Source of the DNA: Hymenobacter sp. ISL-91
GTDB lineage: Bacteria > Bacteroidota > Bacteroidia > Cytophagales > Hymenobacteraceae
NCBI RefSeq assembly: GCF_018613725.1
Contig: NZ_JAGGPS010000010.1
Location: forward strand, 1 to 63,304
Length of the DNA stretch: 63,304 bases
Reading direction: 5' to 3'
The position numbers and the translations under genes were made by a program. Of this stretch, positions 16,884-25,449 are shown piece by piece. Position 1 is the first letter of the stretch. Every line of letters begins with the position of its first letter. The notes beneath the pieces are model-generated. The model was not told the origin of the DNA and did not search any database. It was given only the letters and a program-made list of their open reading frames with translations.

Positions 16884-17427
16884 GCTGGCTACCCGGCAGC
16901 AAGTCGCGGTTGACGTACCAGGCCGAAGCCAGCGCCGCCAGCAGCCAGGGAAGCCCGAAAAGAAAGAATGCGCGGATGATAACCAGTACTATGACGGACT
17001 GACTCGTTACGTATTGCCAGTAGCTCAGGCGGTGCGCGGGCCCCTCCAGCCACATATACAGTGAAAAGAGTATGGCTGCAACGGCAGCGTAGCTCAGGAA
17101 AATGAATAATGTACCGGTAAGAAGCATGACAGCGCGGCCCCAGGGATGAATCAGTTGGCTTGTTTTAGTGAACAGCCGCCGCATGACTGGCTCCCGGAGG
17201 AAAGCAAATAATAGTGCCGGTATTATCCCCACGACTAGCAGCATGGCACTCACCTGAAGAAACAAGATGAAACCACTCCCTATCGATGGTTCCGAGCCGC
17301 TACCGACAATAAATGCTGCAACCAGCAGCGGCACCAGTGCGGCCCCGCCGCCCACTGTGAGCCAAGTGTGCCGCTGCACGCGAGCTGCGGCGTCGTAGGC
17401 CGTCGGAATGATTGGAGTTGGCAACAT
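16867..17427 (-). CDS. Integral membrane protein of unknown function
   Basis: This 186-residue protein has four clear helices (WLTVGGGAALVPLLVAAFIV, then ILFLQVSAMLLVVGIIPALL, VMLLTGTLFIFLSYAAVAAI and VIVLVIIRAFFLFGLPWLLA) and a short polar tail. Start ATG 17427 is clear. It overlaps the plus-strand gene at 16527 tail-to-tail. No family is recognised. It is divergent from the PBP1A gene. Confidence 0.6.
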   Translation of the reverse strand: MLPTPIIPTAYDAAARVQRHTWLTVGGGAALVPLLVAAFIVGSGSEPSIGSGFILFLQVSAMLLVVGIIPALLFAFLREPVMRRLFTKTSQLIHPWGRAVMLLTGTLFIFLSYAAVAAILFSLYMWLEGPAHRLSYWQYVTSQSVIVLVIIRAFFLFGLPWLLAALASAWYVNRDLLPGSQLRDRS

Positions 17428-17542
17428 AGTTAAGGCAGATTAGCGGACTGGAGTCCGGCCTACAGCACCTTGCAATTCGGGAAGGCGAATCTGCCGACCA
17501 AAGTACATAGCGTTGCTTTTCCATCGGCCCGGCCGCAACTGG

Positions 17543-17550
17543 TATATTTG
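17543..17550 (+). promoter_or_regulatory. PBP1A promoter -7 box
   Basis: TATATTTG is an exact TAnnTTTG match, 49 nt before ATG 17600. The best -33 candidate is TTTT at 17517-17520 with 22-nt spacing. Confidence 0.5.
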
Positions 17551-17599
17551 CAGTCCCGCGGCCGGCTTGTCCGGCGCTGCCTGCTACTCCGCGTCCTGC

Positions 17600-19987
17600 A
17601 TGTCCGCTTCCAAGCCTACTCCACCCATCGACTCCGCAGCCTCCCCGCAACCCGGCCGGCGCTGGCCCAACCGCGTTTCCCGGCTGCTGTGGGCTGGTTT
17701 TGTGGTAGGATTGGGCGTGTTTCTGCTCTACCCGATTCTGGTGAGCATGAACTTCATGTTCCTGTTCGGCAAGTCGCCGAGCCTGGAGGAGCTGGAGAGC
17801 CCGCGCGTCGAGCGGCCTTCGCAGGTGTTCACCGCCGACGGTGTGCTGCTGGGCCGCTACTTCCGCGAAAACCGTAGCCCCGTGCCGCTCAGCAAAATGT
17901 CGCCCTGGCTGATTAAGGCCCTTGTGGCCACGGAGGATGCGCGTTACCAGGACCATTCCGGCATCGACCCTATTGCCATAGCCCGGGCCGTGGCGGGTGT
18001 GGCGACGGGCGGTAACGGGGGCGGGGGCTCCACCATCACGCAGCAGCTGGCCAAAAACCTGTACAAAACCCGCCGCAAAGAAAACACCGGCGCGCTGGGC
18101 CGGGTGCCGCTGGTAGGCACCATTATCAGCAAAACCAAGGAGTGGCTAACGGCCGTGGAGCTGGAGCGCCGCTACACCAAAAACGAAATTCTGGCCCTGT
18201 ACTTCAACACCGTCGAGTACGGTTCGCAGGCCTATGGAGTGAAAGTGGCCGCCAAAACCTTCTATAGCACTTCGCCCGATTCACTCACCGTCGAGCAGGC
18301 GGCCATGCTGGTGGGCATGCTCAACAACCCCACCGCCTTCAATCCCCGGTTTCATCCCGAGGCCGCCAAACGCCGCCGCGACCTGGTGCTCACGCGCATG
18401 GGCCAGGCCGGGGTGCTGTCGGCCGACGAGGTAACGGCCCAACAGGCCACGCCCATTGTGCTGCAGTACCAGATCGAAAAGCACGTCGATGGGCCTGAAA
18501 CCTACTACCGAAGCGCCATCAGCCAGCGGGCCAACGAGTGGTGTAAGGCGAATGGCTACGACCTCTATCGCGACGGCCTGAAGGTGTACACCACCATCGA
18601 CTCGCGCATGCAGACCCACGCCGAGGACGCCGTAGACAAGAAGATGAAGAGCCTGCAGCAGTCCTTCGACCGATTCTGGCGCAACCGCGGCACCGACCCC
18701 TGGGTGGACGAGGAAGGCAACGTGATTCCCAACTTCATCGAAACCCAGATGAAGCGCACCCAGCAGTACAAGCGCCTGGCCCTAAAGTATAAGGGCCAGC
18801 CTGCCCGCCTCGATTCGGCCCTGAACGCCAAGCGGCCCATGAAAGTGTTTACCTGGAAAGGCGACCGGGACACCACGCTGCTACTCTCGCCGCTCGATTC
18901 GCTGGCTTACTACAAGCACTTTCTGCACGCCGGCCTGATGACCATGGACCCCTTCACGGGCCAGATCAAGGCCTGGGTGGGCGGCATCGACTACCGCTTT
19001 TTCCAATATGACCACGTAAAGCAGGGCAAGCGCCAGGCCGGCTCCACCTTCAAGCCCTTTGTATACCTGACGGCCCTCGACAACGGCTACGCCCCCTGCG
19101 ACCGAATCCGGGATGAGCGCGTGACCATCAACTACGTGGAAAATGGCGAGCCCATGGAGTGGAAGCCCGACAACGTAACCCGCGAGTACACCGGCATTAA
19201 CATGACGTTGCGCTACGCCATGGCCCGCTCGGTGAACTCCGTCACGGCCCAGCTCACCGAGAAAGTCGGCTGGGACAACGTGGCCAAATACGCCCACAAA
19301 GTCGGCATCAAGAGCAAGCTGTTGGGCGTGCCCAGCATCGGGTTGGGTTCGGGCGGTGATGTGAGCGTGTACGAGATGGTGAATGCCTACAGCACCTTCG
19401 TCAACCAGGGTTTCCGGCCCGAGCCCATGCTCATCACCCGCATCGAAGACCAGAACGGCAACGTGCTGGTACAGTTCGACCCCCGCCAGAAGCGCGTAAT
19501 TCCGGCCGAAACAGCCTGGCTGATGACCTACATGCTGCGCGGCGGCATGGAGGAACCGGGCGGCACCTCGCAGGCCCTCTGGGACTACGAGCTGTGGAAG
19601 AAAAACAACCAGATTGGCGGCAAAACCGGCACCACCAGCAACTACTCCGACGGCTGGTACATGGGCATCACCCGCGACCTGGTAACCGGCGTGTGGGTGG
19701 GCGGCGAAGACCGCAGCATCCACTTCGTGGGCTCGCAGCAGGGCGAAGGCGGCCGCACGGCGCTGCCCATCTTCGGCACCTACATGGAGAAGCTCTATAA
19801 AGACCCCGAGCTGGACATCAAAATGGGTCCGTTCCCGCAGCCCACGGTTAAAATCAGCAAGAAGTACCAGTGCATCACGGCCGAGCCCCGCCGCCGCCCC
19901 GAGCCCGTCGACAGCCTCATCGTCGATGATCTGCTGGAAAAGATCAACCAAGGGGCCATTGCTATTCCCGACAGCATCAAGTTGTAG
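17600..19987 (+). CDS. Class A penicillin-binding protein (PBP1A)
   Basis: A bifunctional peptidoglycan synthase of 795 residues. A short cytoplasmic tail and one helix (LLWAGFVVGLGVFLLYPILV, about 32-51) are followed by the GT51 glycosyltransferase domain with the catalytic Glu in ATEDARYQDHSGID (about 112), GGSTITQQLAKNLY and EILALYFNTVEYGSQAYG. The transpeptidase domain has the catalytic serine in GSTFKPF (about 482), the SVN motif (ARSVNSVTAQL) and KTGTT (about 675). ATG 17600 lies just after the promoter; the frame extends upstream through the promoter. The tail after residue 740 is short. It polymerises and crosslinks murein in the periplasm. Convergent with the creatininase-like gene. 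Confidence 0.96.
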   Translation: MSASKPTPPIDSAASPQPGRRWPNRVSRLLWAGFVVGLGVFLLYPILVSMNFMFLFGKSPSLEELESPRVERPSQVFTADGVLLGRYFRENRSPVPLSKMSPWLIKALVATEDARYQDHSGIDPIAIARAVAGVATGGNGGGGSTITQQLAKNLYKTRRKENTGALGRVPLVGTIISKTKEWLTAVELERRYTKNEILALYFNTVEYGSQAYGVKVAAKTFYSTSPDSLTVEQAAMLVGMLNNPTAFNPRFHPEAAKRRRDLVLTRMGQAGVLSADEVTAQQATPIVLQYQIEKHVDGPETYYRSAISQRANEWCKANGYDLYRDGLKVYTTIDSRMQTHAEDAVDKKMKSLQQSFDRFWRNRGTDPWVDEEGNVIPNFIETQMKRTQQYKRLALKYKGQPARLDSALNAKRPMKVFTWKGDRDTTLLLSPLDSLAYYKHFLHAGLMTMDPFTGQIKAWVGGIDYRFFQYDHVKQGKRQAGSTFKPFVYLTALDNGYAPCDRIRDERVTINYVENGEPMEWKPDNVTREYTGINMTLRYAMARSVNSVTAQLTEKVGWDNVAKYAHKVGIKSKLLGVPSIGLGSGGDVSVYEMVNAYSTFVNQGFRPEPMLITRIEDQNGNVLVQFDPRQKRVIPAETAWLMTYMLRGGMEEPGGTSQALWDYELWKKNNQIGGKTGTTSNYSDGWYMGITRDLVTGVWVGGEDRSIHFVGSQQGEGGRTALPIFGTYMEKLYKDPELDIKMGPFPQPTVKISKKYQCITAEPRRRPEPVDSLIVDDLLEKINQGAIAIPDSIKL

Positions 19988-20097
19988 GAGGCAACAATGC
20001 CGAGAAGCGAATGGTCGCGTCTGTACGCCATTCCCATGCTCTCCAGGCACATTTCCACACTATTCAGATAGGAAAGCGCGGCAGTGGGTTGAGTGCT

Positions 20098-20865
20098 TTA
20101 GGCGTACATGTCGGTCGGGTCGGCGGCGGCCAGCTCGACCAGGAACTGCGCCAGCTCGGCTGTGACGGCCTGCAGAAAAGCAGCACCTTTCGCGGCGGTG
20201 GCGGCGGATGGGTCGCCCACACCAGTATCGGCCGTTACCTGGCTCCACTCGCGCTGTGCCCAGGCCCATTCGCGCAGGGCCCGCAGCCGGAACTGCTTAG
20301 CCGCGCCCGAACCTGCCTCGGTCAGAGGCCGCACCAGTTGGGGCGCAATGTGCAGCATCACGCTCGTTTCCAGCTCGTCGGCGTGGTCGCCGGGAGCCTC
20401 GAAAAACTGCGTGCGGTCGGCGGCTTTAAACCAGTTGGCCGTGCACAGGAACACGCGCGGAAACTCGGCCTGCAGTTCGCGCAGAATCTGGCGAAAATCG
20501 TTGCCGCCGTGGCCGTTTAGTACCAATAGTTTTGGCACCCCCTGCCGGTCGAGCACCCGCACCACGTCGCGCAGAATGGCCAACTGGGTGCTGGGGCTCA
20601 TGTTGATGTCGAGGGCAATATCGAGCTGACCGGTGTTTACGCCAAAAGGAATGGTGGGCAGTACCGTCAGGCGGGCTCCCTGCGCCCAGGCCAACCGGGC
20701 CGCCTCAGTAGCCACATAGTCGCACTGGTAGTTGTCGGTGCCGTAGGGCAGGTGGTAATTATGCGCTTCAGTGGCGCCCCAGGGCAGCACGGCCACTTCA
20801 AACGCGGTATCCTTGATGAACTGCCAGTTGGTTTCCGCTAGGATGTAGGGGCGGGGGGTAGCCAT
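20098..20865 (-). CDS. Creatininase-family amidohydrolase
   Basis: This 255-residue protein has the metal-binding signatures of the creatininase/FAPy-deformylase family: LPWGATEAHNYHLPYGTDN (Glu and His near residues 33-36 and Asp about 44), VLNGHGGN (about 116-123) and DHADELETS (about 158-166). Members hydrolyse cyclic amides, for example creatinine, or formamidopyrimidines in riboflavin and deazaflavin pathways. The substrate here cannot be read from sequence. Start ATG 20865. It runs in the same direction as the epimerase gene at 20923, 57 nt apart, and may be cotranscribed with it. Confidence 0.88.
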   Translation of the reverse strand: MATPRPYILAETNWQFIKDTAFEVAVLPWGATEAHNYHLPYGTDNYQCDYVATEAARLAWAQGARLTVLPTIPFGVNTGQLDIALDINMSPSTQLAILRDVVRVLDRQGVPKLLVLNGHGGNDFRQILRELQAEFPRVFLCTANWFKAADRTQFFEAPGDHADELETSVMLHIAPQLVRPLTEAGSGAAKQFRLRALREWAWAQREWSQVTADTGVGDPSAATAAKGAAFLQAVTAELAQFLVELAAADPTDMYA

Positions 20866-20922
20866 GCTGTATACTGTAGTGAGTTGCCGGTGCGTCTTTT
20901 AGAAGATAGCCAGCCGCACGGC

Positions 20923-21837
20923 CTACTGCTCGTCCCCGTAGAACGACTCCAGCGCCGGCTTCAGGGTCGAGTACTCGAACTTGAAGCCCCGGCTCAGCAC
21001 CTTCTCAGCGCTAACCCGCTGCGAGGCCAGCACGATTTCGCTCATCTCGCCCATCATCAGCTTCAGGCCAAACTCGGGCACTTTGGGCAGCACCAGCGGG
21101 CGGTGCAGCACCTCGGCCAGGGTTTCGGTGAACTCCTTGTTGGTAACCGGGTGGGGCGCTACCGCATTGTACACGCCGCGCCACTGCTCGTCCTCAATGG
21201 CCCGGATGAAGAGCCGGCACAAGTCGTCGAGGTGAATCCAGGACATATACTGCTTGCCCGAGCCCAGCGGGGCGCCGGCCATCAGCTTCACGGTGCGGGC
21301 CAGCGGCACCAGCGCGCCTCCCTCGGGGCTCAGCACAATGCCGATGCGCAGAATAGCCGTGCGGATGCCATCCTGCTCCACGTACTCGGCGGCCTCTTCC
21401 CACTGCCGGCACACGGTGGCCAGAAAGTCGTCGGCCGGGGGCGGGGTTTCCGCCGTCAGCAGCCGGTCGCCCTGGTCGCCATAGATGCCGATGGCCGAAG
21501 CCGACACGAAGCCGCGCACGTGGTGGCCGGGCTTGCGCAGCTCCCGGGCCAGCAGCTGCGTGCCCGCCACCCGGCTCGACAGGATCTGCTGCTTGCGCTC
21601 AGCCGTCCACTTACCGTCCGACACGCTGCTGCCCGCCAGGTTCACGATAAAATCGGCGTAGGGCACGGCCGCCGGGTCGATGGTGCCGGCCAGCGGGTCC
21701 CAGCGGAAGCTGAAGTAGCGGTTGTCGCCGGGCGTGCGGCTGAGCAGCGCCACCTCGTAGCCGCCGTCAATCAGCATTTCAGCCAGCCGCGTGCCAATCA
21801 TTCCGGTGCCTCCCGTAATCAGAACCTTACGCGACAT
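20923..21837 (-). CDS. TIGR01777-family epimerase-like oxidoreductase (YfcH-like)
   Basis: This 304-residue protein is a short-chain dehydrogenase-like NAD(P)-binding protein. The dinucleotide motif is ITGGTGMIGTRLAEML at the N-terminus. FVSASAIGIYGDQGD replaces the usual YxxxK context, as in the YfcH/SULA group, and GSGKQYMSWIHLDDL is diagnostic. The C-terminal DUF1731 region ends at LKPALESFYG. The enzymatic role of YfcH proteins is not established. Start ATG 21837. The region upstream is the heptamer repeat pair at 21843-21977, so the promoter may lie in or beyond it. Confidence 0.9.
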   Translation of the reverse strand: MSRKVLITGGTGMIGTRLAEMLIDGGYEVALLSRTPGDNRYFSFRWDPLAGTIDPAAVPYADFIVNLAGSSVSDGKWTAERKQQILSSRVAGTQLLARELRKPGHHVRGFVSASAIGIYGDQGDRLLTAETPPPADDFLATVCRQWEEAAEYVEQDGIRTAILRIGIVLSPEGGALVPLARTVKLMAGAPLGSGKQYMSWIHLDDLCRLFIRAIEDEQWRGVYNAVAPHPVTNKEFTETLAEVLHRPLVLPKVPEFGLKLMMGEMSEIVLASQRVSAEKVLSRGFKFEYSTLKPALESFYGDEQ

Positions 21838-21842
21838 ATGTA

Positions 21843-21977
21843 TGGAGCTGTTAGCTGACAGCTATTAGCTGTTAGCTTATGTTTTTAAGTGAAAATCGTA
21901 ATCAGCGCCGCAAGCTACTACGGAGTTCCGTACCATAAGCTAACAGCTAACAGCTAACAGCTAACAGCTAACAGCTC
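21843..21977. repeat. Paired heptamer repeat (AGCTAAC)n, inverted arms (family C)
   Basis: The left arm (AGCTGTTAGCTGACAGCTAT and the next 17 nt) and the right arm (five consecutive AGCTAAC units at 21940-21975) face each other across about 60 nt. The right arm ends in CAGCTCA, whose TCA is the stop codon (TGA) of minus-strand folE. Equivalent pairs occur at 30857-31097, 41727-41886 and 44276-44406. Confidence 0.88.
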
Positions 21978-22665
21978 ACTTGCCAATCAGGCGCAGGAAC
22001 TCCTGGCGCAGAGCCGCATCCTGGCTGAACACCCCGCCATACTCGGCCGTAAGGGTGCTGCTGCTGGTATCGTTCACGCCCCGGCTCATCACGCACAGGT
22101 GGTCGGCCTCGATGAGTACGGCTACGTTATCGGTGCCCAGGCTGCGTTTGAGCTCCTCCGCAATCTGGCGCGTCAGGCGCTCCTGCACCTGGGGGCGGCG
22201 GGCAAAATACTGCACCACCCGGTTCAGCTTGCTCAAACCCACCACATACTCGCCAGGCAGATAGGCCACATGTGCCTTCCCAATAATGGGTACAAAATGG
22301 TGCTCACAGCAGGAGAACAGCGTAATGTCGCGCTCCACCAGCATCTGCTGGTATTGGTAGCGGTTCTCAAACAGGCGCACTTCAGGGTGATAAGCCGGAT
22401 TGAGGCCCCTAAACCACTCCTGCACGTACATTTTAGCTACCCGGCGGGGAGTACCAGCCAGACTATCATCGCTCATATCGAGGCCCAGCAGCTGCATAAT
22501 CTCACGGAAATGACTGGAGATGGCTTCAATCTTGGCTTCTTCGTCCAGCTCAAACGCATCGGGCCGGAGGGGGGTGCGCAGGTCGGGGGGAAGTTGGGTG
22601 TCGGCGGCAGCAATGGCGGCAGAATCGCCGGCTACAGCTACTGCCGACAGCGGCAGGTTATCCAT
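21976..22665 (-). CDS. folE: GTP cyclohydrolase I
   Basis: Converts GTP to 7,8-dihydroneopterin triphosphate, the entry to folate, biopterin and queuosine synthesis, in the cytoplasm. The 229-residue protein has a variable N-terminus of about 45 residues, then the conserved core: GTPRRVAKMYVQEWFRG, the zinc site SCCEHHFVPIIGKAHVAYLP (Cys, His and His ligands), QVQERLTRQIAEEL and the second zinc cysteine in HLCVMSRGV. Start ATG 22665. It overlaps the upstream queD gene by 8 nt, so translation is probably coupled. Its stop codon lies inside a heptamer repeat. Confidence 0.97.
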   Translation of the reverse strand: MDNLPLSAVAVAGDSAAIAAADTQLPPDLRTPLRPDAFELDEEAKIEAISSHFREIMQLLGLDMSDDSLAGTPRRVAKMYVQEWFRGLNPAYHPEVRLFENRYQYQQMLVERDITLFSCCEHHFVPIIGKAHVAYLPGEYVVGLSKLNRVVQYFARRPQVQERLTRQIAEELKRSLGTDNVAVLIEADHLCVMSRGVNDTSSSTLTAEYGGVFSQDAALRQEFLRLIGK

Positions 22666-23065
22666 GGTATTCTACAAAGTTGCGTTCGGTCTCGTACAGC
22701 GTAACCGACAAAGCCAGGCTCTCGGCCAGGTGGGGCCGTAGTCGGTTCCAGCTTACGACGGCAATATTTTCGGCCGTAGGATTGAGAGTCTGGAAATCGG
22801 CCACATCGAGGTTCAGATTTCGATGGTCAAAGGTATCGAGAATCTCCCGCTTGATGAGGTCGCTTAGTTTCTTCATGTCGTACACGTAGCCCGTTTCCGG
22901 GTCGATTTCCCCCGTCAGGCGCACGATAAGCTGGTAGTTGTGGCCGTGATAATTAGGGTTGTTGCACTTGCCAAACACCTCCTGGTTACGCTCATCGGAC
23001 CAAGCAGGGTTATACAAGCGGTGGGCAGCATTGAAGTGCTCCTGGCGGCAGATGGTTATAGTCAT
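22658..23065 (-). CDS. queD: 6-pyruvoyl-tetrahydropterin synthase / QueD-family protein
   Basis: This 135-residue enzyme acts on dihydroneopterin triphosphate made by FolE. Zinc ligands are His15 (EHFNAAHRL) and His40/His42 (YHGHNY); the catalytic cysteine is Cys34 (FGKCNNP). Family members make 6-carboxytetrahydropterin for queuosine or 6-pyruvoyl-tetrahydropterin for biopterin. The motif FGKCNNPNYHGHNY resembles the PTPS type as much as QueD, so the product is uncertain. ATG 23065 is preferred over GTG 23074, three codons upstream. It overlaps folE by 8 nt, a natural two-step module. Confidence 0.88.
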   Translation of the reverse strand: MTITICRQEHFNAAHRLYNPAWSDERNQEVFGKCNNPNYHGHNYQLIVRLTGEIDPETGYVYDMKKLSDLIKREILDTFDHRNLNLDVADFQTLNPTAENIAVVSWNRLRPHLAESLALSVTLYETERNFVEYHG

Positions 23066-23222
23066 AGTGTGCACGCAACCCCAACCAAGGAGCTTTTGTT
23101 CAGGGATAGAGAGTCAGAAACAAGTTTATAATAGAAATAAGTTGATATATAAATCTTCCCCTAAAAGTCTAATTTCCTGAAAAAAAACAATCGGTAGTGT
23201 AGCAACATGCAGACAGGCTGGT

Positions 23223-23230
23223 TAAATTTG
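23223..23230 (+). promoter_or_regulatory. -7 box upstream of the coiled-coil secreted protein
   Basis: TAAATTTG is an exact TAnnTTTG match, 73 nt before ATG 23304. No convincing -33 TTTG lies at the proper distance. Confidence 0.4.
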
Positions 23231-23303
23231 GTCAGTCGGAAAGTCATTTCCCAATCTTACTCCTGTTGCGCAAGCTTTTCTTTTTCAATCAATTGTTCTC
23301 CTT

Positions 23304-24014
23304 ATGAAACGAAGCATACTTTTTCCGCTGCTGCTGGTGCTGGTATCGTCGGTAACCGGCTTCGCACAGACTGCCCAGGTTGACGAAACCGAAATGGCCA
23401 TCAAAGGCATTCCGCGCAAAGGCCAGCGGGTTTCCATGCAGCTCGACAGCAAAAGAGTAGAGGAATCCTGGAAGAAACAGCTGGATGAGCAGTTTGGCAA
23501 CAAGGTGAAGTCCGATAAAGGCATTTATACGATGGATCAAGTTGTGATTGACGCCATCTCCAAAACGCCTTTGCGCGTCATCAGCAAAGTCGACGCCGTG
23601 CCTACGGGCACCACCATTTGGTGGTCGATTGACCTGGGCAACGCGTACCTGAGCAAGGATGCTACGCCCGTGCAGTGGAAAGCAGCTGAAGGCTACCTCA
23701 AGGATTTTTCGGTAAAGCTCTACCGCGAAGACATGGCCGTGCAGGTTATGTCGGCTGAAAAGTCGTTGGAGCAGGCCCAGAACCAGCACATTGCGGTTAT
23801 TGCCAAGGCCGACGCCTACAAGAAGGAAATCGAGCGCAACAAGCAGAAGAAAATGGAGATTCAGCAGCAGCTGGCTCAGAACGCTTCCGAATTGTTGCAG
23901 CTCAACAACCAGATTGATACCAACCTGAAAGAGCAGGAAGGTGCCCGCGCCGACATTGTAAACATGCGCGTTGCACTGGAGGCCGTAAAAGAGCGCCTCA
24001 ACAAGATTCAGTAA
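23304..24014 (+). CDS. Secreted protein with C-terminal coiled coil
   Basis: This 236-residue protein has a Sec signal peptide (KRSILFPLLLVLVSSVTGFAQ). The middle (about 30-150) is a globular domain with VSMQLDSKRVEESWKKQLDE and GTTIWWSIDLGNAYLS. From about 150 on, heptad-rich sequence (EKSLEQAQNQHIAVIAKADA, then KKEIERNKQKKMEIQQQL and LLQLNNQIDTNLKEQE) predicts a long coiled coil. It is probably periplasmic. I recognise no named family. A perfect 33-bp hairpin terminator follows. Confidence 0.75.
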   Translation: MKRSILFPLLLVLVSSVTGFAQTAQVDETEMAIKGIPRKGQRVSMQLDSKRVEESWKKQLDEQFGNKVKSDKGIYTMDQVVIDAISKTPLRVISKVDAVPTGTTIWWSIDLGNAYLSKDATPVQWKAAEGYLKDFSVKLYREDMAVQVMSAEKSLEQAQNQHIAVIAKADAYKKEIERNKQKKMEIQQQLAQNASELLQLNNQIDTNLKEQEGARADIVNMRVALEAVKERLNKIQ

Positions 24015-24050
24015 ACCCTGAGGTACCGTTGCTTTCCCAGTAGCGGCTAT

Positions 24051-24119
24051 TGGTACGGACTATCACAAAAGCGCCCCGCCGGTACAACCGGCGGGGCGCT
24101 TTTGTGATAGTCCGTACCA
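24051..24119. terminator. Perfect 33-bp hairpin terminator
   Basis: The arms at 24051-24083 and 24087-24119 are exact reverse complements with a 3-nt loop. The inner stem is CGCCCCGCCGGT. The TTTT inside each arm supports termination in both directions between convergent genes. Confidence 0.88.
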
Positions 24120-24133
24120 GCAACCAAAGTTGG

Positions 24134-24709
24134 CTACCGCAGCCATTGGCGAATCAGCTGGCTGGCAGCCTTCTCATCTTTCCAGCCCACGATGCGCGTG
24201 TTGGGGGCACGGTTACGAAACCACAGGTCGAGGAAAGGTCTGACCGAAGGGTGGGTGCGCTGAAGGCTGGTCCAATCGGTGGCCTGGGGCAGGATGCGTT
24301 GGCTGGGCCGGGCCGGTACCGCTACCACCACCGGCCGTAGCACCCCATCTATGTCGAGCGTGAGCAGGGCCACGGGCAGCACCTCTAGCACGGTGCCGGT
24401 GGGCTGGCTTTCGGCCAGCAGCAGAGCCGGCAGGGGGTGGTCCTGTGGCGCATTGGGTGAGCTGGTGCCAGGTATAAATCCCAGGTTGCCGGGCGCTGGC
24501 AGAAACTCTACCACGGCGGCCAGCCCCGCTACTCTTCGCGGCTCAAATGTATCAGTCGTGGGGTTGTAGCGCTGCTCGTGGTTGGTGCCAGCCGGCGTTT
24601 CCACTACCAGCTGCAACAGCTTGCGGTCGGCCGAGAAAGTAGGTATATCGGAGTAGCGCGGGCCGCAGCCGACCAGCAGCAGGCAGAAAAGGTAAAGGTG
24701 TTGGCGCAT
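24134..24709 (-). CDS. Lipoprotein related to inorganic pyrophosphatase, active site lost
   Basis: This 191-residue protein has a lipoprotein signal (FCLLLVGCG, lipid Cys15). The rest aligns along its whole length with the family I inorganic pyrophosphatase fold in its Bacteroidota lipoprotein form: VETPAGTNHEQRYNP (family EIPAGTxxKYEY), EFLPAPGNLGFIPGT (family FLPYPGNYGFIPxT) and SQPTGTVLEVLPVALLTLD. The signature DxDPLD is replaced by QDHPLP (89-94), and the later Asp/Asp/Lys cluster is DIDGVLRPV. The Lys and Tyr of the substrate site are also missing. I infer a non-catalytic pseudoenzyme. There is no frameshift, and codon use is normal, so it is probably maintained for another role. Confidence 0.78.
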   Translation of the reverse strand: MRQHLYLFCLLLVGCGPRYSDIPTFSADRKLLQLVVETPAGTNHEQRYNPTTDTFEPRRVAGLAAVVEFLPAPGNLGFIPGTSSPNAPQDHPLPALLLAESQPTGTVLEVLPVALLTLDIDGVLRPVVVAVPARPSQRILPQATDWTSLQRTHPSVRPFLDLWFRNRAPNTRIVGWKDEKAASQLIRQWLR

Positions 24710-24873
24710 GGTATAGCCTGAAAACAGTTTCCGTTCAGCCGGTAAGGCCGAATAGGACGAACATCGTGTGTTGTATAAGCACCGAAAGTACTTATAACCT
24801 TTCGCGAAAGGGCCGCGTTTGCCAACAATACACTATTCAACCGGTCGCTTTGGTGGCCCCAAACACTCTTCGC

Positions 24874-25296
24874 ATGTCCTTTCACAAAATCCCCAAAGAC
24901 GATACCCAGCACCAGGTTCACCTCGACGGCGCCATTACACTACTCGGCAACGACCTGCAGGAAGAAGCCAGCCGCGCCGGCCTCGATAACCACTTCCAGC
25001 GCTGGATTGAAGACCTCAAGGATACCAACAACCCCGAGCTGCACCAGTTGGTAGTCGACCTGCAGGACCTGAAGGCCCACTTCGGTGGCGGTGCCGTCAA
25101 CCAAGATACCGTTACCCGCCTGATGGGCCGCCTAGGCACCAACACGCTGGCCGCCGCCAGCTTTGCCGAGAACCCCAACACGGCCGAGCGCATCACTAAA
25201 CTAGGTGAGGCACTGAGCGCCGCCGCCAAGCAACTCCGAGGTGGCAACGACAATACGCCTGCCCAGGATCTGAAGCAGGACTCGCAGAACAACTAG
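24874..25296 (+). CDS. Small conserved acidic protein of unknown function
   Basis: This 140-residue cytoplasmic protein starts at ATG 24874 (MSFHKIPKDDTQHQVHLDGA). It is mostly helical, with NHFQRWIEDLKDTNNPELHQ, TVTRLMGRLGTNTLAAASFA and a C-terminal LGEALSAAAKQLRGGNDN. There is no signal peptide or recognised domain. The frame runs upstream to 24766, but that part is Cys-rich and not protein-like. It is convergent with rplS, separated by two hairpins. Confidence 0.68.
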   Translation: MSFHKIPKDDTQHQVHLDGAITLLGNDLQEEASRAGLDNHFQRWIEDLKDTNNPELHQLVVDLQDLKAHFGGGAVNQDTVTRLMGRLGTNTLAAASFAENPNTAERITKLGEALSAAAKQLRGGNDNTPAQDLKQDSQNN

Positions 25297-25305
25297 ATCC
25301 TGCTC

Positions 25306-25374
25306 AATCATAAAAAGAATGGGTAGTAAAGTTGCGCCTCAGACACAGTTTATCTGCCCATTCTTTTTATGATT
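25306..25374. terminator. Hairpin after the 140-residue protein gene
   Basis: AATCATAAAAAGAATGGG (25306-25323) pairs exactly with CCCATTCTTTTTATGATT (25357-25374) across a 33-nt loop. Confidence 0.65.
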
Positions 25375-25391
25375 GTGATAGGCTGCTATGC

Positions 25392-25432
25392 AAAAGAGCC
25401 GGTTCTCCGCAAGGAGAGCCGGCTCTTTTTAT
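25392..25432. terminator. Rho-independent terminator between the convergent gene and rplS
   Basis: AAAAGAGCCGGTTCTCC, GCAA loop, GGAGAGCCGGCTCTTTTT: one mismatch in the stem, with a T-tract on the plus strand and TTTT on the minus strand. It lies 18 nt past the rplS stop. Confidence 0.85.
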
Positions 25433-25449
25433 ACTGGAAGCAACGCTGC

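Noticed and set aside
18881..20050. 389-codon minus-strand open frame inside the PBP1A gene
   Set aside because: Shadow of the transpeptidase domain; its sequence is His/Val/Ala/Gly-rich as expected for antisense of a GC-rich gene.
21843..21977. Heptamer arrays as a replication origin or DnaA box cluster
   Set aside because: AGCTAAC does not match DnaA boxes (TTATCCACA), and the arrays recur at many intergenic sites.
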